Source: CAYUVH01 sp964448135 (GTDB lineage Bacteria > Verrucomicrobiota > Verrucomicrobiia > Limisphaerales > UBA8199). From it: a stretch of 64,000 bases of DNA. The stretch covers positions 1-64,000 of the forward strand of contig CAYUVH010000021.1 in assembly GCA_964448135.1 (NCBI GenBank), given 5' to 3'. Shown one piece after another: positions 44,461 to 51,720 of this stretch. The position numbers were made by a program, and so were the translations under genes. The notes below the pieces were generated by a model that saw only the letters and a list, made by a program, of their open reading frames with translations, did not search any database and was not told the origin of the DNA. How positions within the stretch are numbered: the first letter of the stretch is position 1; each line of letters begins with the position of its first letter.

Positions 44461-45170
44461 GTGCTGGCGAGGATCTCCGCGAGATGGATGGTCTTTTGCT
44501 TCAAGCCCTGCCGGTCAATCAGCCCCTGCAAATGCATCAGGCAACTCGAATCATTGGAAACGATGTAGTCGGCGCCTGTTTGTTTCGCCTGCTCCAACCG
44601 CACGTCACCCATCGCCGTCGAGATTGTCGGAAACTTCGCCGCGAACGTGCCGCCAAAGCCGCAACAGATGCGCTCGCTGAATTCCACCAACTCCAGTCCC
44701 TGCACTTTGGCAAGCAACGCGCGCGGCTGGCGAAACGTGCCGAGTTCCCGCAATCCGTGGCAGCCGTCGTGGAACGTGACCTTCGCGGGAAACTTGGCGC
44801 CCAAATCCGTTACGCCGAGACGCGTCACAAGAAAATCGGAAAACTCGTAGCATTTGGCGGCCACGGCCTTGGCAACCTCCGCATGCGCCGTCGTTTCAAA
44901 CAGTTGCGGGGAGAACACACGCATCATGGCCGTGCAGGAACCCGACGCGATCACGACCGCCTCGGAATCCTTAAATCGCTCGATCGCCCTAAGCGTGACC
45001 GGCCGGGCTTCATCCCAGTACCCCGAATTAAATGCCGGCTGCCCGCAGCAGGCCACGTCCTCGGGACATTCGATGGTGTGCCCGAGTCGTTCGAGGATTT
45101 TCACGATGCTGATTCCCACCTGGGGAAACATCATGTCCACGAAACACGGGATGAACAGCGTGATTTTCAC
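44457..45170 (-). CDS. lutA: Lactate utilization protein A (CCG-domain Fe-S subunit)
   Basis: 237 residues. Two CCG domains: FIPCFVDMMFPQVG with EDVACCGQPAFNSG (about 8-55), and TFHDGCHGLRELGTFRQPRA with RICCGFGGTFAAKF (about 133-180). This architecture binds a noncubane [4Fe-4S] cluster in GlpC/HdrB-like proteins. First gene of the lut operon. No adjacent LldR-type regulator or lactate permease is present. Confidence 0.93.
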   Translation of the reverse strand: MKITLFIPCFVDMMFPQVGISIVKILERLGHTIECPEDVACCGQPAFNSGYWDEARPVTLRAIERFKDSEAVVIASGSCTAMMRVFSPQLFETTAHAEVAKAVAAKCYEFSDFLVTRLGVTDLGAKFPAKVTFHDGCHGLRELGTFRQPRALLAKVQGLELVEFSERICCGFGGTFAAKFPTISTAMGDVRLEQAKQTGADYIVSNDSSCLMHLQGLIDRQGLKQKTIHLAEILAST

Positions 45171-45201
45171 ACTCCAGTGAGATTAAAGTGTTTGTCGTTG
45201 A

Positions 45202-45528
45202 TTATCCAGTAGCAGCCAACCGGCTGTGACCTTCCAGCAAACGCTCCGCGAAGAGCACGTCCCTCTCGCAACGGTAAAAGATAATAAAGCGTCCGAACGG
45301 CTTTTGCACTCCCTTTGAGCGAACGCCTGCAAGCTCCTGTCGGCCGGCAAAGCGTCGGCGGCCAATTCCAGGATTTTGCGCAAGTGTCTCCAAGGTCAAT
45401 TCAACAGCCTCCGTAAAACGCTCTGCCAGCACCAATGCGTCATGCAAATCCAAGCCTGCCTCCAGCAGGTACCAGGCAAAGTGACCCTCAAAATCCGCAT
45501 CAAAGCGCAACGATCGCTTGACGATCAT
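45202..45528 (-). CDS. ParE/RelE-superfamily toxin
   Basis: 108 residues. MIVKRSLRFDADFEGHFAWY with RFTEAVELTLETLAQNPGIG, then FGRFIIFYRCERDVLFAERL, is the ParE fold: two helices and a sheet ending in a basic/aromatic strand. ParE toxins block gyrase; RelE relatives cut mRNA; which applies cannot be told. Start overlaps the antitoxin stop by 4 bp. Confidence 0.85.
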   Translation of the reverse strand: MIVKRSLRFDADFEGHFAWYLLEAGLDLHDALVLAERFTEAVELTLETLAQNPGIGRRRFAGRQELAGVRSKGVQKPFGRFIIFYRCERDVLFAERLLEGHSRLAATG

Positions 45529-45782
45529 ACGCGCAGGCGGCGCCGGGTACGCTGTGCCAGTCTCCGAAGCTCACCTTTGCGATGGACCTTGTGACTGCTG
45601 TTGATTCCCTCTCTGAGCAATTCGGCCAATTCGGGAGTATCCTTGTCCAAATCCAGCCTGGAAACTGGACAAAACGTTCTCCGAAGCGCGTCTCGCACAA
45701 CCTCACTGGCGTTGTTGTACATGCCGCTTTCGACTTTCTTCTCGATCAGCGTTTCCAGCTCACGGGTAAGTGAAACGTTCAT
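45525..45782 (-). CDS. ParD-like antitoxin
   Basis: Start at 45782 (MNVSLTRELETLIEKKVESG); an earlier ATG at 45806 is possible. 85 residues. The N-terminal ribbon-helix-helix (MNVSLTRELE; NNASEVVRDALRR) binds DNA and represses; the C-terminal part neutralises the toxin. Unusually basic tail QRTRRRLRV. Antitoxin-first order is standard. Confidence 0.85.
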   Translation of the reverse strand: MNVSLTRELETLIEKKVESGMYNNASEVVRDALRRTFCPVSRLDLDKDTPELAELLREGINSSHKVHRKGELRRLAQRTRRRLRV

Positions 45783-46164
45783 GAAGACATGATAAGTCAA
45801 TAGCATTAGATAGCAAGCTTTGCTATTGCGGCCCGAAGCTAATGGAATGGATTGGTGAAGAGCACTCTATCCACATGGATCAAGGCAACTGGATCAATCC
45901 GCGGAAATAATGGCGGCGCTGTCGGGCGCGCCAATGTTCACCATGGTGCGAGACCCGGAAACCGGTCCGTTTCCGATACGCGGTGTGCCACCGCCAAGCC
46001 ATAGCCAGACAGTGGTCGCCACACGCGCACGCAGCTTGATAGGCGTCACACTTATCCATTTTTCACAAGGTGTCGGGTCACATTGCCGCGGCGGAACGTC
46101 GATCGCGAAGTGCACCGATACCCGGCGATTGACCAACCGTCCCGCTTTCCGCACTCTTTTCAGC
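45783..46164. other. Intergenic region without a recognised gene
   Basis: 382 bp upstream of aroC. Open frames exist on both strands (one reads into aroC from 45910) but neither looks like a known protein. The aroC promoter should be here; no convincing -35/-10 pair was picked. Confidence 0.5.
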
Positions 46165-47247
46165 ATGGGCAATACGTTTGGCCAGTTGTTTCGCATCACG
46201 ACCTGGGGTGAATCCCACGGGGGCGGTGTCGGCGTCGTGGTGGATGGCTGCCCGCCGCGGCTGAAGCTGACGGAGGCGGACATCCAGTCGGATCTCGACC
46301 GCCGCCGGCCCGGTCAGTCCAAGATTGTGTCGCCGCGCAAAGAGGCCGATCAGGTACAGATTCTCTCCGGCACTTTTGAGGGAAAAACGTTGGGCACGCC
46401 GATTTCGATGATGGTGCGGAACCAGGATTTCCGGCCCGAGGCGTATTCGGAGATGGCGGTCAAATTCCGGCCTTCGCATGCGGATTATACGTATCAGGCG
46501 AAATACGGTATCCGCGCCTGGCCCGGCGGCGGGCGCACGAGCGCGCGGGAGACCATCGGCCGCGTGGCGGCGGGGGCGATTGCGAAGAAGATTTTGCGCG
46601 AGATGTTCGGCGTCGAAGTGCTGGCGTATGTGAAGCAGGTTCAGCGAATCATCGCGAAGGTCGAACCGGAGACCGTGAAGTCGCGCGACATCGAGGCGAA
46701 TATTGTGCGGTGTCCGGACGCCAAGACGGCAGACAAAATGATCCGGCTCATTGAAAAAATGCGGCGCCAGGGTGATACCGTCGGCGGAATCGTGGAAGGC
46801 GTGGCGCGGAATGTGCCAGCCGGCTGGGGCGAGCCGGTGTTCGATCGGTTGGAAGCGGATTTGGCCAAGGCGATGCTGAGCCTGCCAGCATCGAAGGGTT
46901 TTGATGTGGGATCGGGCTTCGGTGGCATTTTGATGACGGGGCTGCAGCATAACGATCCGTTTCGGGCGAAAGCGGGGAAAGTGTTTACCACCTCTAATCG
47001 CTCGGGAGGAATCCAGGGCGGCATCTCCAACGGAGAGTCCATTTTCTTTCGCGTGGCCTTCAAACCGGTGGCCACCGTGATGCACGAGCAGGACACCGTG
47101 GACGTGGACTACAAAAACACCACGCTCACCGGACGCGGCCGGCATGATCCGTGTGTATTGCCGCGGGCAGTGCCGATGGTGGAAGCAATGACGGCGCTTG
47201 TGCTGGTGGATCACGCATTGCGCCAGCGGGCGCAATGCGGGGATTAA
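46165..47247 (+). CDS. aroC: Chorismate synthase
   Basis: ATG at 46165 gives MGNTFGQLFRITTWGESHGG, the invariant start; the frame is open upstream but non-homologous. 360 residues. Family motifs: RRPGQSKIVSPRKEADQVQI, RPSHADYTYQAKYGIRAWPG, GGRTSARETIGRVAAGAIAK and SNGESIFFRVAFKP. Converts EPSP to chorismate with reduced FMN, the last step of the shikimate pathway. aroE lies 1.2 kb away on the other strand. Confidence 0.97.
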   Translation: MGNTFGQLFRITTWGESHGGGVGVVVDGCPPRLKLTEADIQSDLDRRRPGQSKIVSPRKEADQVQILSGTFEGKTLGTPISMMVRNQDFRPEAYSEMAVKFRPSHADYTYQAKYGIRAWPGGGRTSARETIGRVAAGAIAKKILREMFGVEVLAYVKQVQRIIAKVEPETVKSRDIEANIVRCPDAKTADKMIRLIEKMRRQGDTVGGIVEGVARNVPAGWGEPVFDRLEADLAKAMLSLPASKGFDVGSGFGGILMTGLQHNDPFRAKAGKVFTTSNRSGGIQGGISNGESIFFRVAFKPVATVMHEQDTVDVDYKNTTLTGRGRHDPCVLPRAVPMVEAMTALVLVDHALRQRAQCGD

Positions 47248-47254
47248 CAAAACT

Positions 47255-48394
47255 TCAACCTCCGTGCAGGTGTTCGTAGACCCGCTGGCCCATCAGGAAC
47301 CAAAAGCGCACGATTTGCGGGCCGGCAAAAACCCAAAGGGCGGCGGCGGCGGCGATATAGGGCCCGTACGGGAGACGGGAGGACCACTCCTTGCGTTTGG
47401 CGATAATCAAACCCAAGCCAACCAACGAGCCAATCAGGGAGCTGACAAACAGTGAAAAAATCACGGCCTGCCAACCCAGGAAGGCACCGATGGCACCCAT
47501 GAATTTAACGTCGCCCAATCCCATCGCTTCGCGGGGCAATACGATCTCGCCGGTCATCGCCTCCATGTGCAATACCGCGGCCGGGTCGAACTCGTCGTCG
47601 CCGATGCGCAGTTTTTTTGTGGTAAGTTTGAGTTCCACGTCGCGATAGCAGCGATCCACCATTTCGACGCGGCTCGCGCGCAGAAGGATGGCATCCGAAT
47701 CGCGGTAGAACACATCGTAGTACGGCACTTCCTCCCCCGGCAGGAGGATGCTCGTCTCGGTGAAGACGATGGTGCTGTCCGGCGGAAATTCCAGCTTCTG
47801 CCGGCCGAAGAGCAATTTGCCCGCGCGGAGAATCAGGTAAATGATCCCGGCCCCCGCCGCCATGCCGAGCAGGCTCGCCTTCAGGGCGACGCCGGGGGCG
47901 AGGGTGCCATGCAATTGCGGAACAACGAGTGAACAAATGAAACCCACGACCATGCCGCCGATGGTGATTTCGTCGGGAATGATGAAGTGTTCGAAGTCAA
48001 TGAAGGTGGCGGCGATCAACCCCGACAGGAACAAGGCGTAGGCCAGGGCGAGCAAAACGGAGATGTGGCCGGCGATCAGCCAGCAGGCCAGAAATGTGAC
48101 TCCAGTGAGCAATTCGACCAGGAAGTAACGAATGGAAATCGGCGCACCGCAATTTTTGCATTTCCCGCCCAGGTAAAGCCACGTGATCAGCGGCACGTTC
48201 AGCCACATGGGGATCGAGTATTTGCAATAAGGGCAGTGCGACGGCGGCGACACCACGCTCTGCTCCAGCGGCATGCGATGGATGCACACGTTGAGGAAGC
48301 TGCCAACCATCGAGCCGAAGACAAAAAACACGAACGACCAAAAATGGAACGGCACGGCGGCCCAGACGGCGGGATCAAAAGTGCGCGAAAGCAT
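47255..48394 (-). CDS. pilD: Prepilin peptidase (PilD/GspO, A24) with long cytoplasmic insert
   Basis: Start at 48394 (MLSRTFDPAVWAAVPFHFWS); frame open upstream. 379 residues against about 270-290 usually. N-methylation domain has the four-Cys motif CPYC and CKNC (about 72-98). Catalytic Asp residues are in FIDFEHFIIPDE and AMGLGDVKFMG (GxGD). Between them a roughly 100-residue soluble insert (DSTIVFTETSILLPGEEVPY; LKLTTKKLRIGDDEFDP) makes up the extra length. Cleaves and N-methylates type IV pilin or type II secretion pseudopilins at the inner membrane. 35 bp after aroE; probably co-transcribed. Confidence 0.92.
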   Translation of the reverse strand: MLSRTFDPAVWAAVPFHFWSFVFFVFGSMVGSFLNVCIHRMPLEQSVVSPPSHCPYCKYSIPMWLNVPLITWLYLGGKCKNCGAPISIRYFLVELLTGVTFLACWLIAGHISVLLALAYALFLSGLIAATFIDFEHFIIPDEITIGGMVVGFICSLVVPQLHGTLAPGVALKASLLGMAAGAGIIYLILRAGKLLFGRQKLEFPPDSTIVFTETSILLPGEEVPYYDVFYRDSDAILLRASRVEMVDRCYRDVELKLTTKKLRIGDDEFDPAAVLHMEAMTGEIVLPREAMGLGDVKFMGAIGAFLGWQAVIFSLFVSSLIGSLVGLGLIIAKRKEWSSRLPYGPYIAAAAALWVFAGPQIVRFWFLMGQRVYEHLHGG

Positions 48395-48429
48395 GTCAAC
48401 CTTGGCTGAATAAACACCCGTGGCGTGCC

Positions 48430-49407
48430 TTAGTTGCCATAGATGTTTGCGGTGAGCGCTTTGCGCATGACTTCCACCGGCGCCGGCTGGCCGGTCCACA
48501 GTTCGAGCGCTTTGGCGCCCTGATACAGCAGCATTCCCAGGCCGTTGGCGGTACGGCAGCCCGCAGCCTTCGCCGCCTGCAAGAGAGGAGTTTCACTGGG
48601 GCGGTAAATCATGTCGTACACCGCGCCTGTACGAGCAAGCGACATGCCGCTTTGGTCAAAGGGAAGTGAATCTCCCGGCTTTAATCCGAGCGATGTGGCA
48701 TTCAAAACGAAGTCCACTTTGCCGGGTGGATATCCGACGACCGTCTTTACATCCGGCCAACGCTTGCGAATTTCAGCCGAAATCGCTTGGGCTTTTTCGG
48801 CCGTGCGGTTCACCAAGTACAACGTACCGACACCGTCGGCGGCCAGTTTCAATGCGGCGGTCCGCCCTGCCCCCCCGGCTCCCAAGAGGAGGACGCTTGA
48901 GCCGGCGACTTGCACGCCAAGATCTTCCCGCAGCGAGCGGGTGATCGCGTCTGCGTCGGTGTTGAAACCGTGAGCGCGGGTCTCGCGCGGGGAGTCGGTG
49001 AACTCGCGCAGGGATTTCCATTCGCCGTTAGCGTCGCGGCCTTCGAAGCGGATGGTGTTAACGGCGCCCCAGAGGCGAGCCGCTTGGTCAACTTCATCAA
49101 TAAGCTCCAAGGCGAGAAGTTTGTGCGGTACGGTGAGATTCAGCCCGATGAAATTCATCCGCTGCGCGCCTTCGATGGCGCTACGGAGGTTGTCGGGGTG
49201 GACTTCGAAGGCTAAATATCGCCAGTTGAGGCCAAGCGCGGCGATGCCGGCGTTTTGCATGGCGGGCGAGGCGGAATGGCGCACGGGATGGCCGTACACG
49301 GCGCAGTAGCGCGTGGAGGCATCGATTCTTTTTGGCAGGGGCCCGGACACCCGGTGGTTTATAGGTGAAGCAGGCGGGCCGTGAAAGGCGAAAAGGTGAC
49401 GGGTCAC
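48430..49407 (-). CDS. aroE: Shikimate dehydrogenase
   Basis: 325 residues; about 275 is usual, the surplus being an N-terminal leader of about 30. Substrate domain: CAVYGHPVRHSASPAMQNAG, NLTVPHK with catalytic Lys, GAVNTI, GFNTDADAITRSL. NADP domain: VLLLGAGGAGRTAALKLA and YLVNRTAEKAQ (NRT marks NADP). C-terminal GMLLYQGAKALELWTGQPAP. Reduces 3-dehydroshikimate. Precedes pilD; downstream of a terminator hairpin at 49436-49463. Confidence 0.95.
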   Translation of the reverse strand: MTRHLFAFHGPPASPINHRVSGPLPKRIDASTRYCAVYGHPVRHSASPAMQNAGIAALGLNWRYLAFEVHPDNLRSAIEGAQRMNFIGLNLTVPHKLLALELIDEVDQAARLWGAVNTIRFEGRDANGEWKSLREFTDSPRETRAHGFNTDADAITRSLREDLGVQVAGSSVLLLGAGGAGRTAALKLAADGVGTLYLVNRTAEKAQAISAEIRKRWPDVKTVVGYPPGKVDFVLNATSLGLKPGDSLPFDQSGMSLARTGAVYDMIYRPSETPLLQAAKAAGCRTANGLGMLLYQGAKALELWTGQPAPVEVMRKALTANIYGN

Positions 49408-49425
49408 AACGCCAAATCCTCAGGC

Positions 49426-49463
49426 CCAAAAAACAAGCGGTGCGGACTTGCGCCCGCACCGCT
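49426..49463 (-). terminator. Rho-independent terminator, copy A of the glnA-tail duplication
   Basis: AGCGGTGCGG (49436-49445) and CCGCACCGCT (49454-49463) form a perfect 10-bp stem with an 8-nt loop; on the minus strand it is followed by TGTTTTTTGG. Same loop length and flanks as the glnA terminator, with two compensatory base-pair changes. No full gene ends here, only a short open frame. Confidence 0.8.
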
Positions 49464-49465
49464 GT

Positions 49466-49510
49466 TTCGCTAACCCCCGAGCGTCCTCTATTACACGTCG
49501 TAGTAGAGGA
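49466..49510. repeat. 45-bp direct repeat, copy A (glnA 3'-end sequence)
   Basis: Identical over 45 bp to 50176-50220, which is the end of glnA (codons for LYYDV, stop, and following bases). The homology continues into a diverged terminator hairpin on one side and stops abruptly on the other. Confidence 0.95.
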
Positions 49511-49594
49511 GATTCTTAAAATTCATTTGTTCGGCCCGGTCATAAGCACGCTGGTTGTGACGTGCGTCTGATCAAAAAGCAGGAGGCGTGCCAT
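49491..49594 (-). pseudogene. Two tiny overlapping frames ending in a glutamine-synthetase-like tail
   Basis: ATG at 49594, preceded 6 nt away by GGGAG, opens 23 codons (MARLLLFDQTHVTTSVLM to GPNK) ending at 49523; its TGA overlaps an ATG at 49526 that reads MNFKNLLYYDV to a stop at 49491. The YYDV end and the stop are the duplicated glnA tail. Either a small frameshifted gene, a coupled pair of micropeptides, or a remnant of a glnA-like gene. Evidence for translation is only the ribosome-site match and the overlap. Confidence 0.3.
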
Positions 49595-50134
49595 GTCATT
49601 CTCCCGGGCGCGCTCAACGTGCAGCAGCTAAGAATTGCCCTGATTTTATTGGGTGTTTTGAGGAAATGGCGCGCGCAGCGGCTCGCGGCGACAATTCGCG
49701 AAAACTGAATTTGCGTGGCGTTTTTTTTTCAACGCGGACGAAGTTCGACTTCTAACTGCGACGCCATGTTGGATTTCCTGGTGGAACGATTTGGTCTGAA
49801 GGCAAATTCCACTCGCCCCTGCCCGCTTTCACTGCGAGAACGGCTCAGTCGAAGAAAATTTTGTAATGGTGTTAACAGTGTAACGCCGGACGTAACACGA
49901 AATGACCCTATTCCACCCAATGTTTATGCGCCTTGTAAACAGTGTAACACGGATTTGGCATAGATACCCCCCTCCCACGCTCAGGATAAACTCATCCAAA
50001 CTCACGGTGCCGGTTTTCCGGCCTGCTTTGATGCGTTTGCCCTCTCCGCTGCCACGGAACCGGTAGCAATCGGTGGCAATTCACGGTAACATTGCATCGT
50101 TCCCGCCCAGACAAGTGCATCAGCGTGAGCCGCC
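49595..50134. other. Intergenic spacer between the two glnA-tail copies
   Basis: 540 bp with no supported gene. AT-richer than the surroundings in places. The 11-mer AACAGTGTAAC occurs twice (near 49873 and 49936). It looks like decayed sequence or the scar of a lost insertion between the two 45-bp repeats. Confidence 0.5.
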
Positions 50135-50174
50135 ACAAAATAAACAGCGGCGCAGACTTTCGCCTGCGCCGCTG
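50135..50174 (-). terminator. Rho-independent terminator of glnA (copy B)
   Basis: CAGCGGCGCAG (50145-50155) pairs with CTGCGCCGCTG (50164-50174), an 11-bp perfect stem with an 8-nt loop, followed on the minus strand by TTTATTTT. It lies 26 bp past the glnA stop and ends the glnK-amt-glnA operon. Confidence 0.88.
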
Positions 50175-50175
50175 G

Positions 50176-50220
50176 TTCGCTAACCCCCGAGCGTCCTCTA
50201 TTACACGTCGTAGTAGAGGA
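50176..50220. repeat. 45-bp direct repeat, copy B (genuine glnA 3' end)
   Basis: Covers the last glnA codons, its stop (50201-50203) and 25 bp beyond. Identical to 49466-49510. Confidence 0.95.
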
Positions 50221-51613
50221 AAAACTCATACGGATGCGGGCGCAAACGCAGAGCGTCGTGCTCCTTGCGCTTGTGACCGATCCACATTTCGATAAAGTCC
50301 TTGGTGAAGACGTCTCCCTTGAGGAGGAACTGATGGTCTTTCTCGAGGCAGTCCATCGCTTCGCCGAGGCTGCCCGCCACATTCGGAACCTTCTTCAGTT
50401 CTTCCGGCGGCAGTTCGTAGATGTTCTTATCCAGCGGTTCGCCGGGTTCGATCTTGTTCTGGATGCCGTCCAAACCGGCCATGAGCAGCGCGGCGAAGGC
50501 GATGTACGGGTTCGCCGCCGGATCGGGCGGGCGATACTCGATGCGCTTGGCCTTCGGGCTTTCGCTGTAGGTCGGGATGCGGATGGCCGCCGAGCGATTG
50601 CGCGAGCTGTAGGCGAGGTTCACCGGGGCTTCGTAGCCCGGCACCAGGCGCTTGTAGCTGTTGGTCGTCGGATTGCACAGCGCGCACAGCGCGCGGGCGT
50701 GTTTGAGCAGACCGCCGATGTAGTAGAGCGCCATCTGCGAGAGACCGGCGTATTCGTTGCCGGCGAAGAGGGGCTTGCCCTTCTTCCACAAGCTCTGATG
50801 GGTGTGCATGCCGCTGCCGTTGTCGCCGAAGAGCGGCTTGGGCATGAAGCAGGCGGTCTTGCCGTGACGGCGGGCGACGTTGCGGACAACGTGCTTGTAA
50901 ACCATCATCATGTCGGCGGCCTTGACCAGGGTGTCAAAGCGGTAGTCGATTTCCGCCTGGCCGGCCGTGGCGACTTCGTGGTGCTGGCGCTCGATCTTGA
51001 TGCCGAGCTCTTCCATCACGAGCACCATTTCGGTGCGGATGTCCTGCTGCGTATCCGCGGGCTGCGTCGGGAAGTAACCTTCCTTGTGGCGGATTTTGTA
51101 GCCAAGATTCGGACCTTCCTCCCGACCCGTGTTCCAAATGGCTTCCTCGGAATCCACCGTGTAGAACGTGCCATTGCTCTTGCTGTCGAACTGCACGTTG
51201 TCGAAGATGAAGAATTCCGCCTCGGGACCGAACACCGCGGTGTCGGCCAGGCCGGTGCTCGCGAGGTGCTTTTCAGCGCGCTGCGCTATGCCGCGCGGGT
51301 CGCGGATATAGGCTTCCTTGGTGCCGGTTTCCGCGATGGTGCAGGTCAGGCTCAGGGTCGGCACTTCACAGAACGGATCCATGAAAGCCGTTGCCGGATC
51401 AGGCATGGCGAGCATGTCGCTCGCTTCTATGCTCTTCCAGCCGCGGATGCTTGAACCGTCGAAGCCAAAACCTTCTTCAAAGACTTCCTCGGTGAGTTCG
51501 CGAATCGGGCAGCTGAAGTGCTGCCAGGTTCCGAACGTATCCACGAACTTGATATCCACCATCTTGGCCCCCTTTTTTGAGGCCATATCTATTACGCTCT
51601 TGGGTGTGCTCAT
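50201..51613 (-). CDS. glnA: Glutamine synthetase type I
   Basis: 470 residues, normal for GSI. MSTPKSVIDMASKKGAKMVD start; FGFDGSSIRGWKSIEASDML in the N-terminal domain; EAEFFIFDNV and VATAGQAEIDYRF metal ligands; GKTACFMPKPLFGDNGSGMH; NPTTNSYKRLVPGYEAPVNL; and NIYELPPEE with the tyrosine that is adenylylated in enteric enzymes. Makes glutamine from glutamate, ammonia and ATP. 107 bp downstream of amt on the same strand, ends at a strong terminator. Confidence 0.98.
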   Translation of the reverse strand: MSTPKSVIDMASKKGAKMVDIKFVDTFGTWQHFSCPIRELTEEVFEEGFGFDGSSIRGWKSIEASDMLAMPDPATAFMDPFCEVPTLSLTCTIAETGTKEAYIRDPRGIAQRAEKHLASTGLADTAVFGPEAEFFIFDNVQFDSKSNGTFYTVDSEEAIWNTGREEGPNLGYKIRHKEGYFPTQPADTQQDIRTEMVLVMEELGIKIERQHHEVATAGQAEIDYRFDTLVKAADMMMVYKHVVRNVARRHGKTACFMPKPLFGDNGSGMHTHQSLWKKGKPLFAGNEYAGLSQMALYYIGGLLKHARALCALCNPTTNSYKRLVPGYEAPVNLAYSSRNRSAAIRIPTYSESPKAKRIEYRPPDPAANPYIAFAALLMAGLDGIQNKIEPGEPLDKNIYELPPEELKKVPNVAGSLGEAMDCLEKDHQFLLKGDVFTKDFIEMWIGHKRKEHDALRLRPHPYEFFLYYDV

Positions 51614-51720
51614 TTATGCTTTGTTTGTGTTCTTATTTTTGTTCGCCCCGCGCTTCGCCGACCGTGTTGTGCCCGGCCGGCGTCGCGCGCGGGCGTGTCA
51701 TTTGATATCCCCGCTAAATA

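Noticed and set aside
43324..44568. 414-codon plus-strand frame
   Set aside because: Antisense of lutB, which has intact Fe-S motifs.
45894..46283. 129-codon minus-strand frame upstream of aroC
   Set aside because: Overlaps the aroC start region antisense, no family likeness; the C-terminal 60 residues look faintly protein-like but not enough to call.
46078..47250. 390-codon minus-strand frame
   Set aside because: Antisense of aroC, His/Arg-rich and without a domain.
50234..51454. 406-codon plus-strand frame
   Set aside because: Antisense of glnA; composition typical of reverse-frame translation.
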